Shown piece by piece: positions 10,401-17,238 of a stretch of DNA of 64,000 nt. Source of the stretch: a bacterium (lineage in GTDB: Bacteria; Bacteroidota; Bacteroidia; B-17B0; Aurantibacillaceae). The first letter of the stretch is position 1; the number at the start of each line of letters is the position of its first letter. A program made the position numbers and the translations under genes. The stretch spans positions 120,475 through 184,474 of the forward strand of contig JAQSCW010000026.1 of the NCBI GenBank assembly GCA_029945625.1, read 5' to 3'. The notes beneath the pieces are model-generated. The model saw only the letters and a list, made by a program, of their open reading frames with translations. It did not search any database and was not told the DNA's origin.

Positions 10401-10558
10401 TTGGCTGTAAGACTCAATGTGGTTACACAGGAAGGTACCGTAAAAGATTCTGGGGATCCGGTAAATGTATACGTGAGGGTGACCTGCGCCCTGTAAGGGT
10501 TATGGCAAAACTGTAATACAAATACCGTTGAAAAAATATATTTGGCAAACTGTTTCAA
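7475..10558 (-). CDS. Large glycine-rich, Ig-like-repeat surface protein with T9SS sorting domain
   Basis: A predicted secreted or surface-attached adhesin, 1027 aa. Residues 1-25 are a signal peptide ending in YRAQ. About 30-290 form a glycine-rich domain (GGAGGGGSDVRLNG, GGGGGGYYGGGGGAG). About 300-930 hold nine related ~70-residue repeats, each opening with xCxG...TL.A.GA..Y.W and ending with TVT/VSV, like the Ig/PKD-type repeats of gliding and SprB-type proteins. The last ~75 residues (ELLICPNPNRGEFEIV ... GVYFIIDRENKQLFTQKIFV) are a type A T9SS sorting domain, recognised by the machinery encoded near 53-60 kb. Locally raised GC reflects Gly/Ala/Thr codons. Adhesion is inferred from architecture; no ligand can be named. 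Confidence 0.9.
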   Translation of the reverse strand: MKQFAKYIFSTVFVLQFCHNPYRAQVTLTYTFTGSPESFTVPSCVTTLSLTAKGARGGTNAMGVLGGLGGTAFGVLTVSPGDVLTIFAGGTNGYNGGGLAGVSTCTVAIGGAGGGGSDVRLNGNSLANRVIVGGGGGGAGGNRIMNCGRGTGGGGGGGYYGGGGGAGNPGISGYVLPTGGSQTAGGIAGTSGWAFWQGGYAGTLWTGGAGGTESYANQGSNFTVTAFTGGDGGGLTGGPGQYSLWNGEIYTAGCGGSGGGGSSYLGSLLSAYTTSGNISGSGEVVISYTTSIGVMPLNFIQANICVGGSATLNAPSQVSYTWSTGSNSSNVIVSPLVNTTYSVSGTNSLGCISLGVITVTVDGTLPSVTINSSSNSICQGNFVTLSGAGANSYTWSGGVSNASPFIPTSTLTYSITGANGCGTATAVVTVSVNPNPTLSANPSSVTLCPGNSTALSASGANSYTWTGGILNGSAFIPPSTNVYTVTGTNVFGCTGTSTAAVTVLPGPSLSPVPSPSSLCMGETCTISAQGAGNYTWMPGASNASIITVSPTITTVYSLTQSIGNCIDIKTVSVIVNGLPSVIAMASPSIVCSLGNTTLSGAGALGYTWQPYGGAGATVVVSPTVSTIFTLSASDGTCANSTTVSLITQPIPTLTIAVSPSVVCPGDSATLTVSGASLYNWMPPAGTGSAIVVNPFASSSYSATGTNSLGCSSTVSQFIFVKTIPPINISATNPLVCKGGTSTLSALGADTYSWTGGPANPIWVVNPTSTATFSVKGTFINIGCASIQTITVVVFEPQFTITGNTAVCVGGTATLTATGAFSYIWNGNFPFPSISVSPTLYTVYQVSATSSSNNVICTSTQSIGVQVNPNPTVTAVASRSVICKGESVNLLASGATTYTWNTFPPGASVTVAPAGQQNYTVTGTDANGCRDVAFVSVKVSACTGVKEIEASNVELLICPNPNRGEFEIVCPLDINLSLVNAVGQLIRYIHLSDLNNHKEHISIAAPGVYFIIDRENKQLFTQKIFVGN

Positions 10559-10633
10559 AACTTTGAATTCAAAGAGTCAACTCTAATAATTAAAGCATAT
10601 CAAAGATACGAAATATTTCCGGCCACCGGTCGT

Positions 10634-11422
10634 TTATCCAACCCCTATAACCGCCGCCGCATTATATTTGGTGTCACTAAGCGGATAGTGTTTACCTCCC
10701 TGATCCTGAAGGAAACCTATTTTTAAAACGACAAAAGTGCGCTGCGCTTTTGAGCGAGCTGGTGCTGCAGATAAATCCTTGCCCTTTATTTTCGGTGCTG
10801 TTTTCGGTTTTAATAAGACATCTTCTTGTTCAGTGTTTCTTGGCAATGTTTTTACGCCGCTAATTTTTATGTCAGCTTTTTTCTCAATGAAGTCAATCTT
10901 GGCCCAGCCACCGCAAAAACATACATGTGTTGCCCCTTTGGGAAATTTGATCGCGCCCTTTTCCGCAATTCCTTTAATTGTAATACAGCCTGTCTTTTGG
11001 TCAATCGCATATGGTGCTTTTAATATCCAATCTAATGGTGCATTTTTATTAAAGTTAAAGCCCTTAAACAGATTAACCGCTTTAGGATTCACCAGTCCCA
11101 TGCCTACGTTCCGCTTCCCGTGCGCTGATTTTTCGTCGAGGTTTTTTACGGCAATCATCAATGAATTCACCCTGGTATTGAGGTCGCTATCTGAAATCCC
11201 ACTTATAAGTTCAGCCACAGCCTGCCTGAAGACCTTGCCCGATGCCGAGCACCCGCCGAACTCAGTACTGTTTCTATCTGCCTCCGCAAATGCGGGATTA
11301 TTTTTACGCGTCTCCCTATCTGGCCCCCATTTAGTCCTCACAACATCTCCATGCTTCGTTGTATAAAAAGACAGATTTCCAATTGTTCCTTTTATTTTTA
11401 TTAACCCTTTCTGCTTTGCCAT
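10634..11422 (-). CDS. Conserved Bacteroidota protein of unknown function (MAKQKG...GTIGNLSFY family)
   Basis: 262 aa with no signal peptide or membrane segment. The N-terminus (MAKQKGLIKIKGTIGNLSFY, then DVVRTKWGPDRE, NPAFAE, EFGGCSASGKVFRQA) and the C-terminal FLQDQGGKHYPLSDTKYNAA pattern match, from memory, a family common in Bacteroidota genomes whose members end in F.Q...G..YPL....NA. I know of no assigned function. Two oddities stand out. The coding end contains a palindromic motif shared with the intergenic repeat at 2.5 kb, around KAQRTFVVLKIGFL. An 11-bp tandem array lies ~120 bp upstream of the start. It sits 75 bp upstream of the adhesin gene on the same strand, so co-transcription is possible. 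Confidence 0.65.
   Translation of the reverse strand: MAKQKGLIKIKGTIGNLSFYTTKHGDVVRTKWGPDRETRKNNPAFAEADRNSTEFGGCSASGKVFRQAVAELISGISDSDLNTRVNSLMIAVKNLDEKSAHGKRNVGMGLVNPKAVNLFKGFNFNKNAPLDWILKAPYAIDQKTGCITIKGIAEKGAIKFPKGATHVCFCGGWAKIDFIEKKADIKISGVKTLPRNTEQEDVLLKPKTAPKIKGKDLSAAPARSKAQRTFVVLKIGFLQDQGGKHYPLSDTKYNAAAVIGVG
10729..10757. repeat. Second copy of the palindromic motif, inside a coding region
   Basis: The sequence caaaagtgc-gct-gcgcttttg (10732-10752), flanked by cga before and agcgag after, is the same design as 2543-2570 (cga-caaaagtac-agt-gtacttttg-ggcgag). Arm length, loop length and flanks are conserved while several stem positions differ. Here it is read in frame as part of the unknown 262-aa protein. 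Confidence 0.6.
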
Positions 11423-11750
11423 TGGTTTTTATTTTTGTATCTTTATATTGGTCTGTTATTATTAGAGTTTTTTTCTTTAAAATTCTCTTACGCAATTTGC
11501 TGGTCTAATAAAAATAACAAAAAAGCCGCTATTTTCCAAAAGATGTCCCAGTGATGTCCCGGTAATGTCCCAGAGATGTCCCAGTTATGCCCCAGTTCCT
11601 TCCCCGGTCCCATTAACACACCATCCTTATCTCAGGTTTTGATTCCCTTAGGCTTATAAGTATGTCCTCTATGGTGAATCAATACCTCTTTGTTAAAAAC
11701 ATTCTAAATGCAGCACTTCCTGCTTTTCTATTACCTTTAACTTTATACAG
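11423..11750. other. Divergent intergenic region carrying an 11-bp tandem repeat
   Basis: This 328-bp region separates two divergent genes. Its main feature is the tandem array at 11542-11597. The right end (11732-11745) contains two overlapping -7-like boxes, TACCTTTA and TAACTTTA, just before the GH3 gene start at 11751, but no -33 element at the right distance. I see no gene in it. Confidence 0.5.
11542..11597. repeat. Five-unit ~11-bp tandem repeat (gatgtcccagt / actgggacat)
   Basis: Five imperfect units follow head to tail: gatgtcccagt, gatgtcccggta, atgtcccagag, atgtcccagtt and atgccccagtt. On the minus strand they read as repeated CTGGGACAT boxes 120-175 bp upstream of the unknown gene starting at 11422. 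An ~11-bp period places each box on the same face of the helix, so a cooperative protein-binding array is possible. Slippage-generated satellite DNA is the alternative. Confidence 0.75.
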
Positions 11751-14681
11751 ATGAATCGATTTATTACCAGTTTCCTTATTGCCATTGCCATCCTGTCCTT
11801 GTGCTCCTTTCAGGTGCCACCTAAAAAAAAACAGGACCCCGCTTTTGTTTCCATACAAAATAAATGGGTTGATTCGGTATATAATTCCCTGAGTCCCGAT
11901 GAGCGCATTGCCCAGCTATTCATGATTGCAGCCTATAGTAACAAAGACCTCAAACATGTGAAAGAGATCAGCGATCTGGTGACGAATTACAATATTGGCG
12001 GACTCATTTGGATGCAAGGCGGTCCGCTTCGTCAGAGTCAATTGGCCAACTATTATCAGTCCATAGCCAAAACACCTTTGCTTTACAGTATGGATGCCGA
12101 GTGGGGTCTGGCCATGCGTTTGGACAGTGTGCCGCGATATCCCAAACAAATGACCCTTGGCGCCATTCAAAACGATTCGCTCATTTATCAATTGGGAAGT
12201 CAAATTGCCAAAGAATGCAAACGAATGGGTGTACATGTAAGTTTTTCGCCTGTGGCCGATGTAAATAATAATCCTCTCAATCCGGTAATCGGCATGCGAA
12301 GTTTTGGGGAGAACAAATTTAAGGTGGCACAGAAAGCCGCCATGTATATGCAGGGATTACAAGATCAACACGTGATGGCCACCGGCAAACATTTTCCGGG
12401 ACATGGTGATACCGATAGTGATTCACACCTGAGTTTACCAAGTTTATCGTTTACTAGAGCGCGATTAGATACTCTTGAGTTTTATCCATTCCGCTATTTA
12501 TTCGATCGGGGTTTGGCCAGCATCATGGTGGCCCATTTAAATGTTCCAAGTTTAGATACATCAAAAAATTTACCAACCACCTTATCGCCCCGCGTTGTTA
12601 CTGATCTCCTAAAAACTGAAATGGGATTCAAGGGATTGATCTTCACCGATGCCCTCAATATGAAGGGAGTTAGCGCTGCTTACGAACCCGGAAAAGTGGA
12701 TGTGATGGCACTCTTAGCGGGCAATGACATATTGTTATTTAGCGGCGATGTTCCAAAGGCTTTGCTGGAAATAAAAAAGGCGATCGTCGAAGGAAAAATA
12801 ACGCAGCAATTAATAGATGAACGCTGTATGAAATTGTTACGTGCAAAATATTGGTGCGGACTTAATATCAAACAAGAAATTGCCAGCCGCAATTTGGCAA
12901 AAGAAATTAATTCAAAAGAAAGTGCTGATCTCAATGATCGATTGGCAGAGGCTTCCATCACCTTATTAAAGAATGAGAATAATTTTTTACCCTTAAAACA
13001 AACCGACAGTTTGCGTATTCTGGAAATCTCTTTTGGAGAAGAAGAAGAGAATGCATTGATAAGCACCATGCGTAATTATGGCTATGCCGAACATGTGGGA
13101 CTAAAACACGATGCCGATACCACGGCAGTCCGATATATGTTCAGCAGAATCAGAGAAAGTGATCTGGTGGTAATCCAGATCAACAAGGCCAGCGCCAAGC
13201 CCGATAATAATTATGGAGTAGGGGAGCAAACCCTCCGCCTTATCGATACTATAGCCCGACTCAGACCTACCACGCTGGTACTTCTCACCAATCCTTATTT
13301 ATTGAATAAGGTCAAATCACTTACTAATTTTAGAGCAGTGATCATGGCCTACGAAAACCTGCCTTCCTTGCTAAAAGCCAGTGGCAATGCCATCATGGGA
13401 GTTTCTAAAGTAAATGGAAAGCTCCCGGTAAGCACCCAATATTTTAAAAGTGAGTCAGGACTCACCTTGCCGCCTCCAATTGTGTCGAACGATCAAATGA
13501 AGGAAAAATTCTTTTTGAAAAAATTTGGAGCAATTGATAGTATTGCCCTTGCTGGTATTGCAGAGCAAGCCTACCCGGGTTGCCAGATTGTTGCCATGAA
13601 AAACGGTGAGATCATTTATCAGAAGTCTTTTGGCTCCTATACGTACAGCAAATATTCGAAACAGGTTGATAATGGCACCATGTATGATCTTGCCAGCGTT
13701 ACCAAAATTGCGGCAAGTTCTTTGGCACTGATGAAACTGAGATCAGATGGTAAATTTGATTACACTAAAAAATTAGAAGATTATCTCCCCGACCTTCAAG
13801 GAACAGACAAGGGCCCGCTTCTTATTGAAGATGTACTCACACATCAGGCAGGTTTGCAATCGTGGATCCCTTTCTATCAATCTACCTTAAAGAAAAATTC
13901 AGAATTTAAGCCGGGTTATTATTCAAATACAAGAACTGAATTATTTCCCACACAAGTGGCAACAAATTTATATGTGGTAAAGGGAATGAACGATTCTATT
14001 TACAAACGTTTGGTGAGTTCAAAAATAGAGAAGCCCGGAACGTATTTATACAGTGATTTGGGGTATTATTTTATGCAGCAGATCATTGAGTTCCAGTCGA
14101 AGAAAAAAATTAATGATTATGTGCAAAGTCTTTACGCTGATGTGGGAATTGGATTGAGATACACGCCTCTAAATTATTTCTCGCGATTGCAAATTGCACC
14201 TACCGAAAATGATGAAAAGTTCAGAAAACAGATCATCCAAGGCTATGTGCACGATCCGGGAGCCGCACTGATGGGTGGTGTAGCGGCTCATGCAGGTTTA
14301 TTTGGCAACGCACTTGATTTGGCAAAATTAATGCAACTGTATTTGAATAAGGGCGAGTTGAACGGCGTTCGAATACTTGACAGTAATGTGGTAAAGGAAT
14401 TCACCTCTTGCCATTTTTGTCCTACTAACCGCCGCGGCCTTTGTTTTGAAAAACCTGAATTGGATGCCACCAAAGATAGTCCGGTTACCGCCGAATGTAG
14501 TCCCGAAAGCTTTGGCCACAGTGGTTTCACAGGTACTTTTGCCTGGGCCGATCCAAAAAACAAATTGGTGATAGTGTTTTTAAGTAATCGCGTGTATCCA
14601 AATGCGGAAGACAATAAACTTACCAAATTGGCCATCCGAAGTAAAATTCACAAGGCATTTTACGACGCTCTAAAAAACTAA
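11751..14681 (+). CDS. Glycoside hydrolase family 3 / class C beta-lactamase-type fusion
   Basis: A 976-aa two-enzyme fusion, probably exported (hydrophobic residues 2-22). The N-terminal half is a GH3 N-acetylglucosaminidase of the NagZ type: KHFPGHGDTDSDSHLSLP with H214, and FTDALNMKG carrying the predicted nucleophile Asp. About 400-590 is a GH3 C-terminal-like domain. From about 600 onward comes a serine beta-lactamase/penicillin-binding-type domain with S649-V-T-K652, a YSDLGYYFM segment and a C-terminal FGHSGFTGT box equivalent to the KTG region. The architecture suggests cell-wall turnover, pairing sugar removal with a peptidase or esterase activity. The GT4 gene follows 8 bp later, so the two probably share a transcript. 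Confidence 0.92.
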   Translation: MNRFITSFLIAIAILSLCSFQVPPKKKQDPAFVSIQNKWVDSVYNSLSPDERIAQLFMIAAYSNKDLKHVKEISDLVTNYNIGGLIWMQGGPLRQSQLANYYQSIAKTPLLYSMDAEWGLAMRLDSVPRYPKQMTLGAIQNDSLIYQLGSQIAKECKRMGVHVSFSPVADVNNNPLNPVIGMRSFGENKFKVAQKAAMYMQGLQDQHVMATGKHFPGHGDTDSDSHLSLPSLSFTRARLDTLEFYPFRYLFDRGLASIMVAHLNVPSLDTSKNLPTTLSPRVVTDLLKTEMGFKGLIFTDALNMKGVSAAYEPGKVDVMALLAGNDILLFSGDVPKALLEIKKAIVEGKITQQLIDERCMKLLRAKYWCGLNIKQEIASRNLAKEINSKESADLNDRLAEASITLLKNENNFLPLKQTDSLRILEISFGEEEENALISTMRNYGYAEHVGLKHDADTTAVRYMFSRIRESDLVVIQINKASAKPDNNYGVGEQTLRLIDTIARLRPTTLVLLTNPYLLNKVKSLTNFRAVIMAYENLPSLLKASGNAIMGVSKVNGKLPVSTQYFKSESGLTLPPPIVSNDQMKEKFFLKKFGAIDSIALAGIAEQAYPGCQIVAMKNGEIIYQKSFGSYTYSKYSKQVDNGTMYDLASVTKIAASSLALMKLRSDGKFDYTKKLEDYLPDLQGTDKGPLLIEDVLTHQAGLQSWIPFYQSTLKKNSEFKPGYYSNTRTELFPTQVATNLYVVKGMNDSIYKRLVSSKIEKPGTYLYSDLGYYFMQQIIEFQSKKKINDYVQSLYADVGIGLRYTPLNYFSRLQIAPTENDEKFRKQIIQGYVHDPGAALMGGVAAHAGLFGNALDLAKLMQLYLNKGELNGVRILDSNVVKEFTSCHFCPTNRRGLCFEKPELDATKDSPVTAECSPESFGHSGFTGTFAWADPKNKLVIVFLSNRVYPNAEDNKLTKLAIRSKIHKAFYDALKN

Positions 14682-14689
14682 TTTGCATT

Positions 14690-15940
14690 TTGAAACTTCT
14701 TATCCTTACACAATATTTTCCGCCGGAAGTTGGGGCACCTCAAAATCGCCTCTTCGAACTTGCGGTGCGCCTTTTGAAAGCAGGCGTTGAGGTCACTGTG
14801 CTCACTGCCATGCCAAACTATCCGAAAATGGAGGTGTATCCTGAATATCGCGGAAAAAAGTTTTTGCATGAGAATATGGAAGGCATTTCGGTATACCGTT
14901 CTCGTATTTTTGTTTCAAAAAGTAAATCCATACTTAACCGCCTGCGAAATTATTTTTCCTTTGTTATTTCAAGTGCCCTAGCTTCACGAAAAATAAAAGG
15001 CGATTTTGATTTTTTGCTCTGCGAATCGCCCCCTTTGTTTTTGGGCTACAGCGCCATGTACATTGCCAAACGAAAAAAAGCAGGTCTTATTTTTAATGTA
15101 AGCGACCTTTGGCCCGAAAGTGCCGAAAAACTTGGTGTGGTGACAAATAAATTGTTGCTAAAACTCGCCTATAATTTGGAAAAGAAATTATACTTGCGAT
15201 CGGTGCTGGTAACCGGACAAACACAGGGTATCTGCAAAGATATTGGAAAGCGTTTTCTTACAGTCCCAACATATTGGCTCCCCAATGGGGTGGATCTTGG
15301 TTATTACGATCCCTCTAAAACGAAAAGCACCGGATGGAGGTCAAAATTGGGATTCTCTCCAACTGATTTTGTATTAATGTATGCTGGTATCATAGGCATT
15401 GCTCAGGGCCTTGAAATCATTTTGAAAGCTGCACAACGTTTCAAAACACAGCCACATGTAAAATTTGTGTTAATGGGAAATGGTCCCGAAAAAGAAAAAT
15501 TATTGCAGCTAAAAACCGAGCTTCAACTCAACAATTTGTTTTTTTTGGATGCCGTTTCAAAAAAGGAAATGCCTGGTATTTTGAAGGAAGTAGATGTGGC
15601 TCTTGTTCCGCTTCGCAAACTTGAACTTTTTTTGGGGGCCATTCCATCTAAAGTATTTGAAAATCTGGCCATGGAAGTCCCCGTTTTATTGGGAGTTGAC
15701 GGGGAGGCCAAAGACTTGTTTATTACAAAAGGCAAAGCGGGTCTATTTGTGGAACCCGAAAATGTGGAAGCCCTGATTGCCGGAATTCACACCCTGGAGC
15801 AAGATCGCGCTTTGACGAAAGAACTGGGCGAAAATGGCAGACGATTTGTAATGGAGAATTTTAACAGGGAGCAAATTGCCTCACAATTTTACACACAGCT
15901 TACAAAACTCTTACCTGTTAGTAAAACCGTAAGTAAATAG
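14690..15940 (+). CDS. Glycosyltransferase family 4 (WbuB-like)
   Basis: A predicted cytosolic, membrane-associated retaining glycosyltransferase for surface polysaccharide assembly. It has 416 aa with two Rossmann domains. The N-terminal LILTQYFPPEVGAPQNR is characteristic of the WbuB-type GT4 group. The donor-binding half shows YAGIIGIAQGLE, VLMGNGPEKEKL and the late EVPVLLGVDGEAKDL / GLFVEPEN region. The start is a TTG at 14690, 8 bp after the preceding stop; no ATG gives an intact first beta strand, so TTG is accepted. The sugar donor cannot be deduced. An O-antigen-ligase-like gene follows 65 bp later. Confidence 0.88.
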   Translation: MKLLILTQYFPPEVGAPQNRLFELAVRLLKAGVEVTVLTAMPNYPKMEVYPEYRGKKFLHENMEGISVYRSRIFVSKSKSILNRLRNYFSFVISSALASRKIKGDFDFLLCESPPLFLGYSAMYIAKRKKAGLIFNVSDLWPESAEKLGVVTNKLLLKLAYNLEKKLYLRSVLVTGQTQGICKDIGKRFLTVPTYWLPNGVDLGYYDPSKTKSTGWRSKLGFSPTDFVLMYAGIIGIAQGLEIILKAAQRFKTQPHVKFVLMGNGPEKEKLLQLKTELQLNNLFFLDAVSKKEMPGILKEVDVALVPLRKLELFLGAIPSKVFENLAMEVPVLLGVDGEAKDLFITKGKAGLFVEPENVEALIAGIHTLEQDRALTKELGENGRRFVMENFNREQIASQFYTQLTKLLPVSKTVSK

Positions 15941-16005
15941 CGCAATAAATAGCCTCTTCTAAAAAGGTATTCTTATTTTAGTACATGAAAATGTGAACTC
16001 AAGCA

Positions 16006-17238
16006 ATGGAAATTCCTCTAAAACAGAAATTATTTTATTTTTTCCCGGTTCTATTTTGTTTTTGTTTGCCCTTTGGCACAATCGTGTTATCAACCACTGT
16101 CTTTTTATGGATCCTGGTGTCTTTTTTTAACATAAAGATTTCGCACTTACGCGCAGGATTGAAAAACAAAACGCTTTGGTTATGTTACAGTTTTTTTGCG
16201 TTTACCGTTTTCAGTGCTTTGCTTTCTCAAAATAAAACGGAAGCCGCCTTCAGCCTTGAAGTGAAATTGAGCTTCCTGTTGTTTCCTTATCTTTTCTTTT
16301 GTTTTGAATGGCCACCCGCCATCTTAAAAAGATGTGTCATTTCTTTTGTTTCGGGATGTTTTTTTGCCTGCCTCTACTTAATTGCCCGCGCCTTGGTATA
16401 CGTTGCGAATGGCCAACCCGAATACCTTTTCTACACATTATTCTCTGACCTCATTCACGCCTCTTATTTTTCGATGTACCTCATTCTGGCCATTATTTTT
16501 GTATTGCTACTATACAGGAATTGGTTCCATACTCAAAAAAGTGTGATCTACAGTTCGTATTTTTTTGTGTCTATATTTATTGCGACTATTTTTTTATGTT
16601 CTTCTAAATTGGGAATGATTAGTTTCTTTACGTGTTTGCCCCTGGCTTTGCTTTACAAATGGAGAGAACACCTCAATTTCAAAGTAATAACCGTCTTTAC
16701 GGTCGGTCTTTTGGTAATTCTTATACTGATGATAAAAGTATTTCCGGAATCTTTCAGCAGGTTAAATTCCCTCAAGATCCTTTCCTCCCAAAATATCGAC
16801 AAAACTTCCGGCGAAAGCACCACCGTGAGAATCCTCATTTGGGAGCAATCAATGGAGTTGATTAAACACAATTGGCTGATGGGGACAGGGGTGGGAGACG
16901 CAAACGACGAACTTTACAAGCGCTATGAAAGAAATGGATTGCTGGGTGCATCAAAACACCATTTAAATGCGCATAATCAATTCTTTCAAACATTTATTGG
17001 TGCAGGCATCGTAGGGTTTTTGATATTACTAACGTTCACCGTTGGAAAACTCGTATATGCCATTCGTCGGAGGAAAATTATATTGTTTTTATTTACACTA
17101 CTCATCATTATGAATTTTATGGTGGAAAGCATGTTGCAAACATCTGCGGGAGTGTTCTTTTTTGTTTTCTTCCTTTGTTTTTTTAGATTGGCCGATGAGT
17201 CTGAACTGGCCGATGGTGCCGCCATGAATCCGTACTGA
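16006..17238 (+). CDS. O-antigen ligase / polymerase-like membrane protein (Wzy_C family)
   Basis: 410 aa with about eleven hydrophobic segments and a periplasmic-type loop at about 245-330. In that loop the segments STTVRILIWEQSMELIKHN, GTGVGDANDELYKRYE and KHHLNAHNQFFQTFIGAGI match the conserved WaaL/Wzy_C pattern, with Arg and His residues that bind the lipid-linked glycan. It probably ligates or polymerises a lipid-linked oligosaccharide at the outer face of the inner membrane, which fits the adjacent GT4. Its stop codon overlaps the start of the M23 peptidase gene (TGATG at 17236-17240), which indicates translational coupling. Confidence 0.85.
   Translation: MEIPLKQKLFYFFPVLFCFCLPFGTIVLSTTVFLWILVSFFNIKISHLRAGLKNKTLWLCYSFFAFTVFSALLSQNKTEAAFSLEVKLSFLLFPYLFFCFEWPPAILKRCVISFVSGCFFACLYLIARALVYVANGQPEYLFYTLFSDLIHASYFSMYLILAIIFVLLLYRNWFHTQKSVIYSSYFFVSIFIATIFLCSSKLGMISFFTCLPLALLYKWREHLNFKVITVFTVGLLVILILMIKVFPESFSRLNSLKILSSQNIDKTSGESTTVRILIWEQSMELIKHNWLMGTGVGDANDELYKRYERNGLLGASKHHLNAHNQFFQTFIGAGIVGFLILLTFTVGKLVYAIRRRKIILFLFTLLIIMNFMVESMLQTSAGVFFFVFFLCFFRLADESELADGAAMNPY

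Noticed and set aside
11542..11597. CRISPR-like array
   Set aside because: Units are ~11 bp head to tail with no spacers, far shorter than CRISPR repeats, and no cas genes are near.
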